A DNA stretch of 50,374 bases from Thermoanaerobacteraceae bacterium (GCA_030016635.1 JASEJQ010000011.1:1-50374), one strand, 5' to 3'. Positions 42,171 to 50,374 are shown, counted from the first letter of the stretch. Numbers and translations are program-made. The notes: generated by a model not told the origin, from the sequence alone.

Positions 42171-43005
42171 CCACCATCCGTGGGTAAGGAATCTCTATGC
42201 CCTCCCGTTCAAAGGCCTCTTTTATCCTCTTCCTAAGCTCCCTCTCCACACCCCATTGAGTGGTCGGTCTTACAGTGGTAATCATGCGTATGGTGATTCC
42301 AGATTCTCCCAAGCTCACCACGCCAAGGACATTGGGCTCTTCCACTATGTCCTGGTTCTCTTCCATTAATTTTACTCCGACATTCTTCATTATTGAAATG
42401 GCCTTATCCATATCCGACTCATAGGATATGCTTGCATCAACTATAGCCTTATTGTTAGCCCTTGAGTAGTTTACGACCTTTGTTATAGAGCCATTGGGGA
42501 TTATATTGAGCTCTCCTGTAAAACCCTGAATTGTTGTGACCCTGAGCCCTATCCCGGTGACCGTCCCTGATATACCCTCAATGGTCACATAGTCACCCAC
42601 TGATATCTGGTCCTCTAAAAGTATAAAGAAGCCCGTGATTACATCCTTGACAAGGTTCTGGGCTCCAAAACCTACGGCCAGGCCACCTATTCCTGCCGTG
42701 GCTATTATAGAGGTCATTGGTACCCCCAATGTATCCAGTATGGTCATTCCAGCAATAAAATACACTGTATACCTAAGTATACTCCTTAATATGCTTGCCA
42801 GCGTCTTAAGCCGTCTCTCCTCTACCGGAAGGTTCATTTTGCCACTCCTGCCAGTGACAAAACGGGCTATAATAAAGTTGCCTGTCCTTATGGCAATGCC
42901 GGCAACAATAAGTATTATCAATATACCTATTCCCTTTGATATAAAGTCGGCAAAATCTATGGCAGCTATCCTATCGTTTATGGCATTTACTACGGATTCC
43001 CACAT
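42151..43005 (-). CDS. Small-conductance mechanosensitive channel (MscS family)
   Basis: A 284-aa MscS homologue with an N-terminal membrane segment (GIGILIILIVAGIAIRTG), TM2, and the pore helix TM3 IIATAGIGGLAVGFGAQNLVKDVITGFFILLED. The beta domain (VGDYVTIEGISGTVTGIGLRVTTI...GELNIIPNGSI) and a C-terminal alpha-beta domain follow. The glycine/alanine packing of TM3 is intact. It opens under osmotic downshock. It converges on the M48 gene with overlapping ends. Confidence 0.94.
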   Translation of the reverse strand: MWESVVNAINDRIAAIDFADFISKGIGILIILIVAGIAIRTGNFIIARFVTGRSGKMNLPVEERRLKTLASILRSILRYTVYFIAGMTILDTLGVPMTSIIATAGIGGLAVGFGAQNLVKDVITGFFILLEDQISVGDYVTIEGISGTVTGIGLRVTTIQGFTGELNIIPNGSITKVVNYSRANNKAIVDASISYESDMDKAISIMKNVGVKLMEENQDIVEEPNVLGVVSLGESGITIRMITTVRPTTQWGVERELRKRIKEAFEREGIEIPYPRMVVIQKEA

Positions 43006-43020
43006 AAAAACACCTCCATA

Positions 43021-43047
43021 TAAAAAGGTACCTGCAGTGCAGGCACC
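43021..43047 (-). terminator. Terminator after the DJ-1/PfpI gene
   Basis: On the minus strand GGTGCCTGCA pairs with TGCAGGTACC (one G-U, one-base loop) and is followed by TTTTTA. It separates this gene from mscS. Confidence 0.75.
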
Positions 43048-43053
43048 GTAATT

Positions 43054-43575
43054 TTATTTACTTTCTCTCTTTACTATCTCTCGCATATATGCAGGCAGGT
43101 CCTCGGGAGTCCTTGAGGTGATGAGGTTGCCATCGACCACTACCTCCTGGTCAAGGTAGGAAACGCCGGCATTTACCATGTCATCTACTATGGCCGATAC
43201 GCAGGTCATCTTCCTGCCTTTGAGCATACCTGCGGAGGCCAGCACCCAGCCTGCATGGCATATGGCAGCTACGAGCTTACCCTGTTCGTTTACCTTCCTC
43301 ACCAGTTCCAGTATACCCTTATCTCTTCTCAATTTGTCCGGTGCCCAGCCTCCCGGTACCAGAAGACCGTCTATCCCGTCTGCACTGACGTCTGCAGCGG
43401 TGCAGTCGCTCACTGCAGGAACGCCGTGTTTGCCGATATATGTCTTCGCCTTTTCTCTACCTAAGAGTTTTACCTCTGCTCCCTCTTCCCTGAGCCTTAT
43501 TACAGGATACCAGAGCTCTAAGTCCTCAAAGCCCTCCTCGACCAGCATAATATACTTCTTACCATTCAAACTCAT
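43054..43575 (-). CDS. DJ-1/PfpI family protein
   Basis: A 173-aa class I glutamine amidotransferase-like protein of the PfpI/YhbO group. The nucleophile elbow AAICHAGWVL carries Cys106, followed by His107. Glu15 in EEGFEDLEL is the conserved acid, and VPGGWAPDKLR is a family motif. Members act as deglycases, glyoxalases or peptidases in stress defence, and these are not separable from sequence. It precedes mscS with its own terminator between. Confidence 0.9.
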   Translation of the reverse strand: MSLNGKKYIMLVEEGFEDLELWYPVIRLREEGAEVKLLGREKAKTYIGKHGVPAVSDCTAADVSADGIDGLLVPGGWAPDKLRRDKGILELVRKVNEQGKLVAAICHAGWVLASAGMLKGRKMTCVSAIVDDMVNAGVSYLDQEVVVDGNLITSRTPEDLPAYMREIVKRESK

Positions 43576-43590
43576 AAAAATCCCTCCTTT

Positions 43591-44490
43591 TTAAATTACA
43601 GGTGATTCCTTTATATTAAATATAGACTGCTCAGCGTCAATCTCTGCCATTACACCCTCTGGAATTGTAAGCTTGTAGGTATCATGGCCAAATACAGGTA
43701 TAGAGAGTACAGGTATTTCCAGTGAGCCAAGAATATCCTCAAATACAGGTTGGACATCCCCGCATCCCTTGAATGAGCCGAGTAGTATGCCGCAGGTCTT
43801 TTCCAGTTTACCGGAATTCTTAAGCTGTGTCAGCATCCTGTCCACCCTGTATGGTTCTTCATTTACATCCTCCAGAAACAGGATGCGGTTGAATGTGTCT
43901 ATCTCATAGGGAGTACCGAGCATTGAGCATATTAGCGAGAGGTTGCCACCTACAAGACGACCCTCGGCCTGGCCAGGCCTTATACACCTCACCTCAATGC
44001 CCTCAGGAATTTCAATCACCCCTGCAGGCTCACCATCCATTAGCTGGGTTTTAAAATACCGAAGTGTGTAGTCACTTATAGCAGATGTAAGGTTCGGCCC
44101 ATGGAATGTAACAAGCCCTGTCATATTATATATAGCAGTCAAAAGCGCAGTAATGTCACTATAGCCAATAAATGGTTTGGGGTTTTCCTCAATCTTATCA
44201 TAGTCTATCATGCTCAGTATCCTGGTAGAGCCATATCCTCCCCTCACTGCTATTATACCATCTATCGTCTTGTCTTCAAACATCCGGTCTATATCCCAGG
44301 CACGAAGCTCATCGTGGGCAGCCAGATACCCCATAGGCTCTGCCATTGCACTTTCCCCAACGACCACCTCAAACCCAAGGCTTTTAAAGAATTCAATGCC
44401 ACGTTTTATCACATCTTCCTTAGCCGGTCCTGCCGGGGCTACCACCCCTATCCTGCTACCCTTTTTCAATCTTTTCGGCTTTATATTCAT
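43591..44490 (-). CDS. LD-carboxypeptidase (S66 family)
   Basis: S66 peptidase, 299 aa, which removes the terminal D-Ala from murein tetrapeptides. Visible motifs are IGVVAPAGPAKED at the N terminus, VRGGYGSTRIL, the nucleophile Ser in FIGYSDITALL, Glu in LEDVNEEPYRVDRML, and His in VPVFGHDTYKLTIP. The ATG at 44490 is chosen because AAGGAG lies eight bases before it and an upstream ATG would overlap cobT. It fits the muropeptide and amino-sugar theme of the window, though it lies in a different operon. Confidence 0.92.
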   Translation of the reverse strand: MNIKPKRLKKGSRIGVVAPAGPAKEDVIKRGIEFFKSLGFEVVVGESAMAEPMGYLAAHDELRAWDIDRMFEDKTIDGIIAVRGGYGSTRILSMIDYDKIEENPKPFIGYSDITALLTAIYNMTGLVTFHGPNLTSAISDYTLRYFKTQLMDGEPAGVIEIPEGIEVRCIRPGQAEGRLVGGNLSLICSMLGTPYEIDTFNRILFLEDVNEEPYRVDRMLTQLKNSGKLEKTCGILLGSFKGCGDVQPVFEDILGSLEIPVLSIPVFGHDTYKLTIPEGVMAEIDAEQSIFNIKESPVI

Positions 44491-44494
44491 CAAA

Positions 44495-45550
44495 TCACTC
44501 CTTCTCTGATACCCCAGCCTCTTCAAAGGTCGCCATCTCTCTAATTATCTTTATGGATGCATCCACAATCCCCATAGCCAGTGCAGCACCCGTACCCTCT
44601 CCAAGCCTCATATCCAGGTCTAAGAGGGGTTTCAAACCCATCATATCCAGCTCTATCCTGTGGCCTCTCTCCATGGACAGGTGTGACGCTATCATATATT
44701 CTCCTGCAAGGGGCTTGAGTTTATAGGCAACCAGTGCTGCTGCGCCGGATATAAAACCATCAATGAGCACAGGGATTCTCATTGCTGCGCACCCTAAGAA
44801 AACACCGGCCAGGCCGGCAATCTCCAATCCGCCCACCTTTGAAAGTACATCAAGAGGGTCGTTTGGGTCAGGCCTGTTTACATCCAGTGCTTTCTCTATG
44901 GTCTCTATCTTGCGCTTCATTCCCTCATCGTCCACTCCTGTCCCCCTTCCCACCACCTCAGATGGCGGCAGTCCGGAAAAAGCACAGACAATGGCGGTAC
45001 TGGCTGTGGTATTGCCTATCCCCATCTCACCTGTCCCTATAAGGCCGTAGCCCTGGTCTTTAGCCTGCACCACCATGGATATCCCTACCTCAATAGCCCT
45101 TATCGCCTCATCCCGGGTCATGGCCTGGCCTTTAGCCATATTAGAAGTACCATTAGCTATCTTCTTATGTATTATTCCTTTTTTACCGGAAATGTCACCT
45201 TTAACACCAATATCCACAACCCACAGGTCAGATCCGACATGCTTGGAGAGCACATTCATAGCTGCCCCGCCCTTTATAAAGTTCTCAACCATCTCCATGG
45301 TCACATCCTGCGGAAAGGCACTCACACCCTCCACCACCACACCGTGGTCTGCAGCCATGAGCACAGAGAGCTTTTTGGGTACATCCGGTATATATTTACC
45401 TGTTATACCTGCTATCCTTACTGCAACTTCCTCCAGCCTTCCAAGGCTACCCTGCGGCTTTGTAAGGCTGTCTAACCTCCTCTGTGTCAATCTCATTGCC
45501 TCATTATCCAGTGGTTCTATTGTTTCTATCGTCTCATTTAATCTTAGCAT
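44495..45550 (-). CDS. cobT: Nicotinate-nucleotide--dimethylbenzimidazole phosphoribosyltransferase
   Basis: CobT activates the lower ligand of cobalamin. The 351-aa length is normal. Motifs are LDSLTKPQGSLGRLEEVAVRIAG near the N terminus, AADHGVVVEGVSAFPQDVT, GEMGIGNTTAS, and GEGTGAALAM near the C terminus with the catalytic Glu region. No other cobalamin genes and no B12 riboswitch are seen nearby, so it is detached from the cob operon. It precedes the LD-carboxypeptidase gene by four bases. Confidence 0.95.
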   Translation of the reverse strand: MLRLNETIETIEPLDNEAMRLTQRRLDSLTKPQGSLGRLEEVAVRIAGITGKYIPDVPKKLSVLMAADHGVVVEGVSAFPQDVTMEMVENFIKGGAAMNVLSKHVGSDLWVVDIGVKGDISGKKGIIHKKIANGTSNMAKGQAMTRDEAIRAIEVGISMVVQAKDQGYGLIGTGEMGIGNTTASTAIVCAFSGLPPSEVVGRGTGVDDEGMKRKIETIEKALDVNRPDPNDPLDVLSKVGGLEIAGLAGVFLGCAAMRIPVLIDGFISGAAALVAYKLKPLAGEYMIASHLSMERGHRIELDMMGLKPLLDLDMRLGEGTGAALAMGIVDASIKIIREMATFEEAGVSEKE

Positions 45551-45604
45551 AAATATCCACCCCTCAAAATAAGACTGTCATCCTATTCCATTATACAATT
45601 AAAT

Positions 45605-45629
45605 AAGAAAAAAGGCAGTCTGAGCCGCC
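45605..45629 (-). terminator. Terminator after the M20 peptidase gene
   Basis: GGCGG and CTGCC form a short stem (one G-U) on the minus strand, followed by TTTTTTC. It abuts the M20 stop codon and ends the YfcC/aminoacylase/M20 operon before cobT. Confidence 0.6.
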
Positions 45630-46799
45630 CTATTTTAAGATTTTATTAAATTCATCCCTTATCCTCTGTCTGAGTTCCTCATCACTCATTACATCCGCTG
45701 CCGTCATGGCAAGGGCCTTAGCTGCAACCAGCATGGCATTCATACCTTTTTCTGACCCTGCCGCATTGCACATCTCAATGCTGTGACCCGGTGTGCCAGG
45801 CTCAACTATCTTAAAGTACATATGCATGGAGGGTACTCTGTGGGATACGTTGCCCATGTCTGTAGAGCCCATATTCTTGTCATTCTCTGAAAGGTCATAT
45901 ATGTCCAGTCTCTTTAAATTTTCTATACAGGCCTCGGCAAGATGGTGATTGGTTATCATGTCATCAAAGGAAAACTCAAAATTAGAAATTTTAAGTGTTG
46001 CACCTGTAGATATTTCAGCACCTTTGGCGCAGTTTATAACCCTTTCCCTTAATACATCCAGCTTAGCCCTTGTTGTTGCCCTCACATAAAAACGGGCCTC
46101 TGCATGGTCGGGAATTATATTGGGTGCCTTGCCACCATCGGTGATTATCCCATGAATCCTGGAGCCATCCTCCGTCTGCTGTCTCAAGGCATTTATGCTG
46201 TTAAAAAGCTGTATTACAGCATCCAGTGCGTTTATCCCCTCTTGAGGGGCTGCCGCTGCATGGGCTGCCCTTCCAAGGTATTCAAATTGCATGGCATCCA
46301 TGGCCAGTGATGACGAATAAACACAGTATTTATCCGATGGATGAGCCATTATAGCAATATCATACGGGTCAAAAACACCGGCTGCAGCCATTGGTACTTT
46401 GGCACCATTGGTCTCCTCTGCCGGGGTACCAAACACTGTCACCAGACCGCCAAACTGGTCGACAACAGGTTTTAATGCTATGGCCGCACCCACTCCTGCT
46501 GCACAGATGAGGTTATGCCCACACCCGTGGCCAAGGCCTGGCAGTGCATCGTACTCTGCCATTATGGCCACGCTCACCCCATCGCCCTTGCCATAATCAG
46601 CCTTGAAGGCTGTCTCCAGTCCAAGATATCCCCTCTCTACTCTGAATCCATATCTCTCCAGCATATCCGCAATAAGTGCAGATGCCTTGTATTCCTGATT
46701 GCCCAGTTCGGGATTATCATGAATAAATGTAGAAAGGTTAATAAGTTCATCCTTTAATCCATCAACACAGGTGTCTATGTTTTCTTTGATTTCATCCAT
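45630..46799 (-). CDS. M20D family amidohydrolase/peptidase
   Basis: A 389-aa M20 zinc hydrolase resembling AbgB and amidohydrolase types. It has AEYDALPGLGHGCGHNLICAAG (Asp and His ligands), the general base in FGTPAEETNGAKV, YIGRAAH-like YLGRAAHAAAAPQEG, and HRVPSMHMYFKI near the C terminus. The dimerisation domain is present. It lies after a YfcC-type transporter and an N-acyl-D-amino-acid deacylase, so it probably acts on N-acylated amino acids or short peptides taken up by that system. Confidence 0.9.
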   Translation of the reverse strand: MDEIKENIDTCVDGLKDELINLSTFIHDNPELGNQEYKASALIADMLERYGFRVERGYLGLETAFKADYGKGDGVSVAIMAEYDALPGLGHGCGHNLICAAGVGAAIALKPVVDQFGGLVTVFGTPAEETNGAKVPMAAAGVFDPYDIAIMAHPSDKYCVYSSSLAMDAMQFEYLGRAAHAAAAPQEGINALDAVIQLFNSINALRQQTEDGSRIHGIITDGGKAPNIIPDHAEARFYVRATTRAKLDVLRERVINCAKGAEISTGATLKISNFEFSFDDMITNHHLAEACIENLKRLDIYDLSENDKNMGSTDMGNVSHRVPSMHMYFKIVEPGTPGHSIEMCNAAGSEKGMNAMLVAAKALAMTAADVMSDEELRQRIRDEFNKILK

Positions 46800-46820
46800 T
46801 TAGATACCTCCTATAATTTT

Positions 46821-48206
46821 TTAGAACGGTCCATATCCTATTGCTACCGCTACTATAAGCACAGCACAGGCAGTCAAAAACCACATCAGCATCAGGGGCC
46901 ACATCCATTTAAACCATTTCTCATAAGGAATATTGGCCATACCCAGTGTGGCCAGCAGTACCCCGGATGTGGGAAGGAATGAGTTGGTAAAGCCATCCCC
47001 ATACTGGAAGGCTAAGACTGCAGTCTGCCTTGTGATGCCAACCAGGTCAGCAAGGGGTGCCATTATAGGCATGGTGGCTGCGGCCTGGCCGCTCCCTGAT
47101 GGTATTATAAAGTCAATGACGGTCTGAACAACATACATGCCCACTGCGGTCAGATAGCCTGGAAGTGTTGACACTACAGAGGCCAGGCCGTGTATGACTG
47201 TATCAATTATCTGCCCATCCTGCATTACCACAAGGACCGCTCTTGCAACACCAACAGCAAGGGCACCAAAAGTAATATCCTTAGCACCTTTTACAAATTC
47301 CTCTCCCAGCCTGTTTATGCCCAATCCTCCAACCAGCCCGGATACAATCCCCATCAAAAGGAATATGCCCGAAAGCTCATCTATATACCATCCCAGTTTA
47401 AAGACACCATATATCAAAACAGCAAATCCTGCCAAAACTATCAAAAGCACAAGGATATGAGATGTCTTAAACTCCGGTATATTGTTAACCTCAATATCAT
47501 ACCTGTGTTTTAACTCCTCCTCGTATATTATACTCCTGGAGGGGTCTTTTTTCACATTCATCGCATACCTGTAAGTATACCACATGGCTGTCCCGAGAAA
47601 TATTGCCCAGGCAGCTATCCGAAGGCCGATCCCTGAAAAAAGCGGAAGTTCCGCTATCCCCTGAGCCACACCTACTGTAAATGGATTCATAAACCCCCCG
47701 GTAAAGCCTGCCGTAGCTCCAATTGAAACCATGGCCAGGCCTGTCAAAGCATCAAAGCCCGCCATTCTAGAAAGGGCTACGATAATAGGTATAAATACTA
47801 TGGTCTCCTCAGCCATACCAAATGTGGCTCCCCCTAAAGAAAACAGAAGCATAACTATCGGAATGAGCAGTCCTTCTTTACCCTTCACAGAATTTACTAT
47901 CCTGTATATACCTGCTTCTATCGCTCCGGTTGCCTGTATAATAGTAAATGAACCACCAACTATGAATATAAAGAAAATAATGTCTGCAGCCTGCTGCATC
48001 CCTTTTGTAAGAGATACAAAAATATCAAAAAAACCAACGGGTGTGCTATCCACATAGTGGAAAGAATCAGGGTCCACTACATTCCTGCCTGTATTTGGGT
48101 CCTCCACCCTGTCGTATACGCCAGCCGGCACAAAGTATGTAGCCAGTGCCGCAATAATGACAATCATAAATAAAAGCACATATGTATGCGGTACCTTTAA
48201 ACTCAT
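46821..48206 (-). CDS. YfcC/DcuC-type membrane transporter
   Basis: A 461-aa protein with about 12 membrane segments. It starts with VPHTYVLLFMIVIIAALATYFVPAGVYDR, a YfcC-family opening. It has FGMAEETIVFIPIIVALSRMAGFD and the re-entrant PSGSGQAAATMPIMAPLADLVGI loop. This fold transports carboxylates or amino acids by secondary transport. Placed between a D-aminoacylase and an M20 hydrolase, its cargo is likely an N-acyl amino acid or dipeptide. It is 21 bp upstream of the M20 gene. Confidence 0.88.
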   Translation of the reverse strand: MSLKVPHTYVLLFMIVIIAALATYFVPAGVYDRVEDPNTGRNVVDPDSFHYVDSTPVGFFDIFVSLTKGMQQAADIIFFIFIVGGSFTIIQATGAIEAGIYRIVNSVKGKEGLLIPIVMLLFSLGGATFGMAEETIVFIPIIVALSRMAGFDALTGLAMVSIGATAGFTGGFMNPFTVGVAQGIAELPLFSGIGLRIAAWAIFLGTAMWYTYRYAMNVKKDPSRSIIYEEELKHRYDIEVNNIPEFKTSHILVLLIVLAGFAVLIYGVFKLGWYIDELSGIFLLMGIVSGLVGGLGINRLGEEFVKGAKDITFGALAVGVARAVLVVMQDGQIIDTVIHGLASVVSTLPGYLTAVGMYVVQTVIDFIIPSGSGQAAATMPIMAPLADLVGITRQTAVLAFQYGDGFTNSFLPTSGVLLATLGMANIPYEKWFKWMWPLMLMWFLTACAVLIVAVAIGYGPF

Positions 48207-48225
48207 AATAAACTCCCCCTTTAAT

Positions 48226-49578
48226 CTATTTTCTTATTGATCTTCCAGGCCTATCTTTGGTAAGTTTGCCATTCTCAACCGCAAACCTTCCATTTATTAT
48301 GACATAATCCATTCCCACCGGTGCCAATGCAGGATCTTCATAGGTGGCCATATCTGCTATAGAATCCGGATCAAACACCACAATATCTGCCCAATTCCCT
48401 TGAATTAGGCTCCCCCTATCTTTTAACTTCAGCCTTTCAGCCGGCATGGTACTCATCTTGTATATAGCATCTTTCATATTCATGAGCCCTTCTCTGACAA
48501 ACCTCAAAACCCTGGCAAATGTGCCTGCTGCCCTGGGGTGACCCTGCCCATCCTTCATAAGTCCATCGCTGGCCACCATCACCAGTGGGTGCTTCAAAGC
48601 AGTATTCACCTCCTCCATGTCCATATTAAAGGATATCACAATAGTATCAGGATAATTCATCCTTAGATCATTAAATATATCCTCGTTGCACCTTAACCCC
48701 TTGTATTTACCTTCTGTTACCAGTATAGACTCATACCCATTGTTTCTCTTTTTGAAATAATTCTCGTCAAATACGGCAGAACCAATAGTGGTGCAGGAGG
48801 CATTATATGGATAACAATCAGCCATGAGGTCTATTCCATATCTTCTTTTCTCCTCCAATAATGAAAGGCCTTGCTGCATGTATCCACATCCATAGGCCAA
48901 ACAACTCCCAATATGGGATACCTGCATTGGTACCTCTGTAACCTCACTTATAAAAGAAAGCTCCTTTATAGCCTCGACTCCCCTGTCCACATCAAACCTG
49001 AAATGGGCTGCACTCAGCTTGTCTTTATATTCTCCTGCCAGCTTAATAAGTTCTATGGCTTCATATGTACTGGCGCCTGGGGTATACTCCAACCCCAATG
49101 ACACTCCAAGTGCCCCATCCTCTAGAGCCCTTCTTACCAGTGGCTTCATAGCTTCAACCTGAGCAAAATCTGCAGCTTTATACACATCTGTAAGCCCTAC
49201 CGCTTCCCTTAATGTCTGATGTCCTATATAAAGGGCAAAATTTACCGGTGAGCCATCCTTATCCACTGTATCCAGATATTCACCCACATCAATGGGACTT
49301 ATACCACAGTTGCCCCCTACAGCCGTGGTCACACCCATTGAAGCCATCCTCCATGCTATGTCATACCCTATCTCACCGTCTACCAACGGATCTTCGTGCA
49401 TATGTATATCAATAAACCCAGGAGCCACAATTTTACCGGTTGCATTTATCACATGCTCTGCATCTATATCATCCATTCCTATGTAAGCAATTCGCCCATT
49501 CTCAATGCCGATATTCAGCTCTATATCCATGTTTAAAGATGGATCTATAGCCCTGCCATTTTTTATTAAAATGTCCAT
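48226..49578 (-). CDS. N-acyl-D-amino-acid deacylase-like amidohydrolase
   Basis: A 450-aa amidohydrolase of the D-aminoacylase/dihydroorotase type. The start NGRAIDPSLNMDIELNIGI is followed by the metal motif GFIDIHMHEDPLVDG. Further on are GGNCGISPIDV, SLGLEYTPG, HFRFDVDRG, VSHIGS and VASDGLMKDGQGHPRAAGTF with Asp and His ligands. It hydrolyses N-acyl-D-amino acids or related amides in the cytoplasm. It is the first gene of the three-gene operon with the YfcC transporter and the M20 enzyme. Confidence 0.9.
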   Translation of the reverse strand: MDILIKNGRAIDPSLNMDIELNIGIENGRIAYIGMDDIDAEHVINATGKIVAPGFIDIHMHEDPLVDGEIGYDIAWRMASMGVTTAVGGNCGISPIDVGEYLDTVDKDGSPVNFALYIGHQTLREAVGLTDVYKAADFAQVEAMKPLVRRALEDGALGVSLGLEYTPGASTYEAIELIKLAGEYKDKLSAAHFRFDVDRGVEAIKELSFISEVTEVPMQVSHIGSCLAYGCGYMQQGLSLLEEKRRYGIDLMADCYPYNASCTTIGSAVFDENYFKKRNNGYESILVTEGKYKGLRCNEDIFNDLRMNYPDTIVISFNMDMEEVNTALKHPLVMVASDGLMKDGQGHPRAAGTFARVLRFVREGLMNMKDAIYKMSTMPAERLKLKDRGSLIQGNWADIVVFDPDSIADMATYEDPALAPVGMDYVIINGRFAVENGKLTKDRPGRSIRK

Positions 49579-49662
49579 CTATGCTCCCCCCTTAGATAAA
49601 CATTTTATACCACATTTTTATTTTAGTAAAGTAGCAAAGTGTATAAATATGCATTTAATTTA

Positions 49663-50232
49663 CTATTCATCTACACTTTTTCCCTTCTCACCACTTTTCC
49701 CACGGAAGAATATTAATCCAGCCGCTGCAGCCAGCACAATGACAAGAACAGGGTGCATGTTTAAGAAAACAATCCCAAGACAGGCAAGCACGGGAATAAT
49801 AAAGGCGTAGCCCTTCACGTCATTGGATTTAACAAGCCTCACCACAGAATACACTATCAAGGCCACCACCGCTGGCCTTATCCCCATAAAGGCCCTCTGA
49901 ACTAAAGGAGCATCTTTTATCATCAGGAAGAATGCAGCTACAACTATAATTATGATAAAAGATGGCAGTACTGCGCCCACTGTAGAAAAGACCGCACCGG
50001 GTATCCCCGCCAGTTTATATCCAACAAAAGCAGCCATATTTACAGCCATGGGACCCGGTACAGACTGAGCAAGGGCTATCATGTTAAGAAACTCTTTTTC
50101 ATCAATCATCTTGTTCTTATCCACAATTTCATTTTGTATGAGTGGTATCATGGCAAATCCGCCGCCCAGTGTAAATGCACCTATCTTCATAAAAATATAC
50201 ATAAGCTTTAAAGGCAGCTCCAACTCATCCAT
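49663..50232 (-). CDS. Chromate transporter, single-domain (ChrA half)
   Basis: A 189-aa single CHR domain. The signatures LKLMYIFMKIGAFTLGGGFAMIPLIQ and QSVPGPMAVNMAAFVGYKLAG are clear, with about six membrane segments and a charged tail (RGKSGEKGKSVDE). Such half-size proteins usually work as an adjacent pair. No partner is visible on the low-coordinate side, and the upstream side runs off the window. Transport of chromate or sulfate is the family annotation and is unproven here. Confidence 0.9.
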   Translation of the reverse strand: MDELELPLKLMYIFMKIGAFTLGGGFAMIPLIQNEIVDKNKMIDEKEFLNMIALAQSVPGPMAVNMAAFVGYKLAGIPGAVFSTVGAVLPSFIIIIVVAAFFLMIKDAPLVQRAFMGIRPAVVALIVYSVVRLVKSNDVKGYAFIIPVLACLGIVFLNMHPVLVIVLAAAAGLIFFRGKSGEKGKSVDE

Positions 50233-50307
50233 CTCCCATCATAATGTGCTCTGAATATGAATCATTAACTGCTTTAGCCTCGAATCTTTACCGGTCATAA
50301 TTTTATT

Positions 50308-50370
50308 GAAGCCTTCAAACTGACTACTCTCCGCCACAAGTGGCGAAGGTTCTGTTTACTTGAAGGCTTC
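50308..50370. repeat. 63-bp nested inverted repeat at the window edge
   Basis: GAAGCCTTCAA (50308-50318) and TTGAAGGCTTC (50360-50370) enclose an inner perfect hairpin CGCCAC-AA-GTGGCG (50332-50345). On the minus strand no U-tract follows, so it is not a typical terminator. A stop-free frame on the minus strand (50355 down to TGA at 50239) crosses it and could be the remnant or end of a gene; I cannot identify it. Confidence 0.55.
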
Positions 50371-50374
50371 TCCT

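Larger units (their letters stand above)
1894..47741. repeat. Highly iterated 9-mer GGCCWGGCC (dispersed)
   Basis: Thirty matches were found by reading one strand. GGCCAGGCC starts at 1894, 6207, 9245, 9554, 14121, 15115, 18325, 22951, 25132, 32669, 36197, 40290, 42676, 43971, 44807, 47181 and 47733. GGCCTGGCC starts at 15609, 17788, 20339, 21998, 22702, 26918, 35981, 36267, 39813, 41079, 43966, 45122 and 47082. All lie inside genes, in several reading frames (often Gly-Leu-Ala, Gly-Gln-Ala, Ala-Arg-Pro). A few could be missed by eye. Confidence 0.8.

Noticed and set aside
43966-43979. GGCCWGGCC as a restriction-site remnant or protein motif
   Set aside because: The motif occurs in several reading frames and proteins of unrelated type, so a shared protein motif does not explain it. 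No restriction-modification gene is in the window to tie it to.
1-50374. CRISPR array, prophage or complete insertion sequence
   Set aside because: No regularly spaced repeats, cas genes, phage structural genes or transposase genes were found in any frame.

Overview
The window looks like a chromosomal segment of an anaerobic, probably thermophilic member of the Clostridia (low-GC Firmicutes). The inference rests on the many PTS systems with PRD-type regulators, purine-rich ribosome sites, heavy use of AGG/AGA (Arg) and ATA (Ile), a UGA-decoded selenoprotein, a HutP-like protein and a UPF0182 membrane protein. No rRNA, prophage, CRISPR array or intact insertion sequence was seen. Almost all genes lie on the minus strand, so operons read from high to low coordinates.

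0.3-6.5 kb: an uncharacterised PTS operon. It holds a BglG-type regulator, a Ula-family IIB and IIC, a phosphotriesterase-family (lactonase-like) hydrolase, a creatininase-family hydrolase and a phosphosugar-binding SIS protein. 6.5-11.1 kb: a mannose-family PTS (IIA-IIC-IID-IIB) followed by a serine hydrolase and MurQ, behind a sigma-54 promoter. 11.2-15.3 kb: a ferritin-like gene, a LevR-type sigma-54 activator and a GlcT-type antiterminator. 15.4-22.3 kb: the amino-sugar block nagA, crr, nagE, ptsI, ptsH, nagB and nagR. nagE has a RAT/terminator leader, and nagR-nagB has a NagR-type operator. 22.3-27.6 kb: the mannitol operon mtlA-mtlR-mtlF-mtlD. Together these regions form a sugar and amino-sugar uptake island, with the general PTS proteins EI and HPr encoded inside it.

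27.7-32.2 kb: a tight operon of a UPF0182 membrane protein, two tandem CC-motif proteins, a HAD phosphatase and a glycine-rich repeat protein. One of the CC-motif proteins has an in-frame TGA followed by a SECIS-like hairpin and is a selenoprotein. 32.3-34.2 kb: two tRNA-Ser genes, a hutP-like gene and a DUF438/hemerythrin gene broken by a frameshift and by a 252-bp mobile element. 34.2-50.2 kb: mostly household genes (aminotransferase, U32 peptidase, GT4, membrane phosphatase, M48 peptidase, MscS, DJ-1/PfpI, LD-carboxypeptidase, CobT), then an M20-YfcC-D-aminoacylase operon and a chromate-transporter half.

The most unusual observations are four. (1) The selenoprotein gene with its Cys paralogue beside it. 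(2) A two-copy, about 250-bp structured element flanked by 12-14 bp direct repeats at related T-rich targets. (3) A highly iterated 9-mer, GGCCWGGCC, found 30 times by eye. (4) A sigma-54/LevR-controlled mannose-type PTS coupled to MurQ, whose promoter is framed by a 14-bp inverted repeat.
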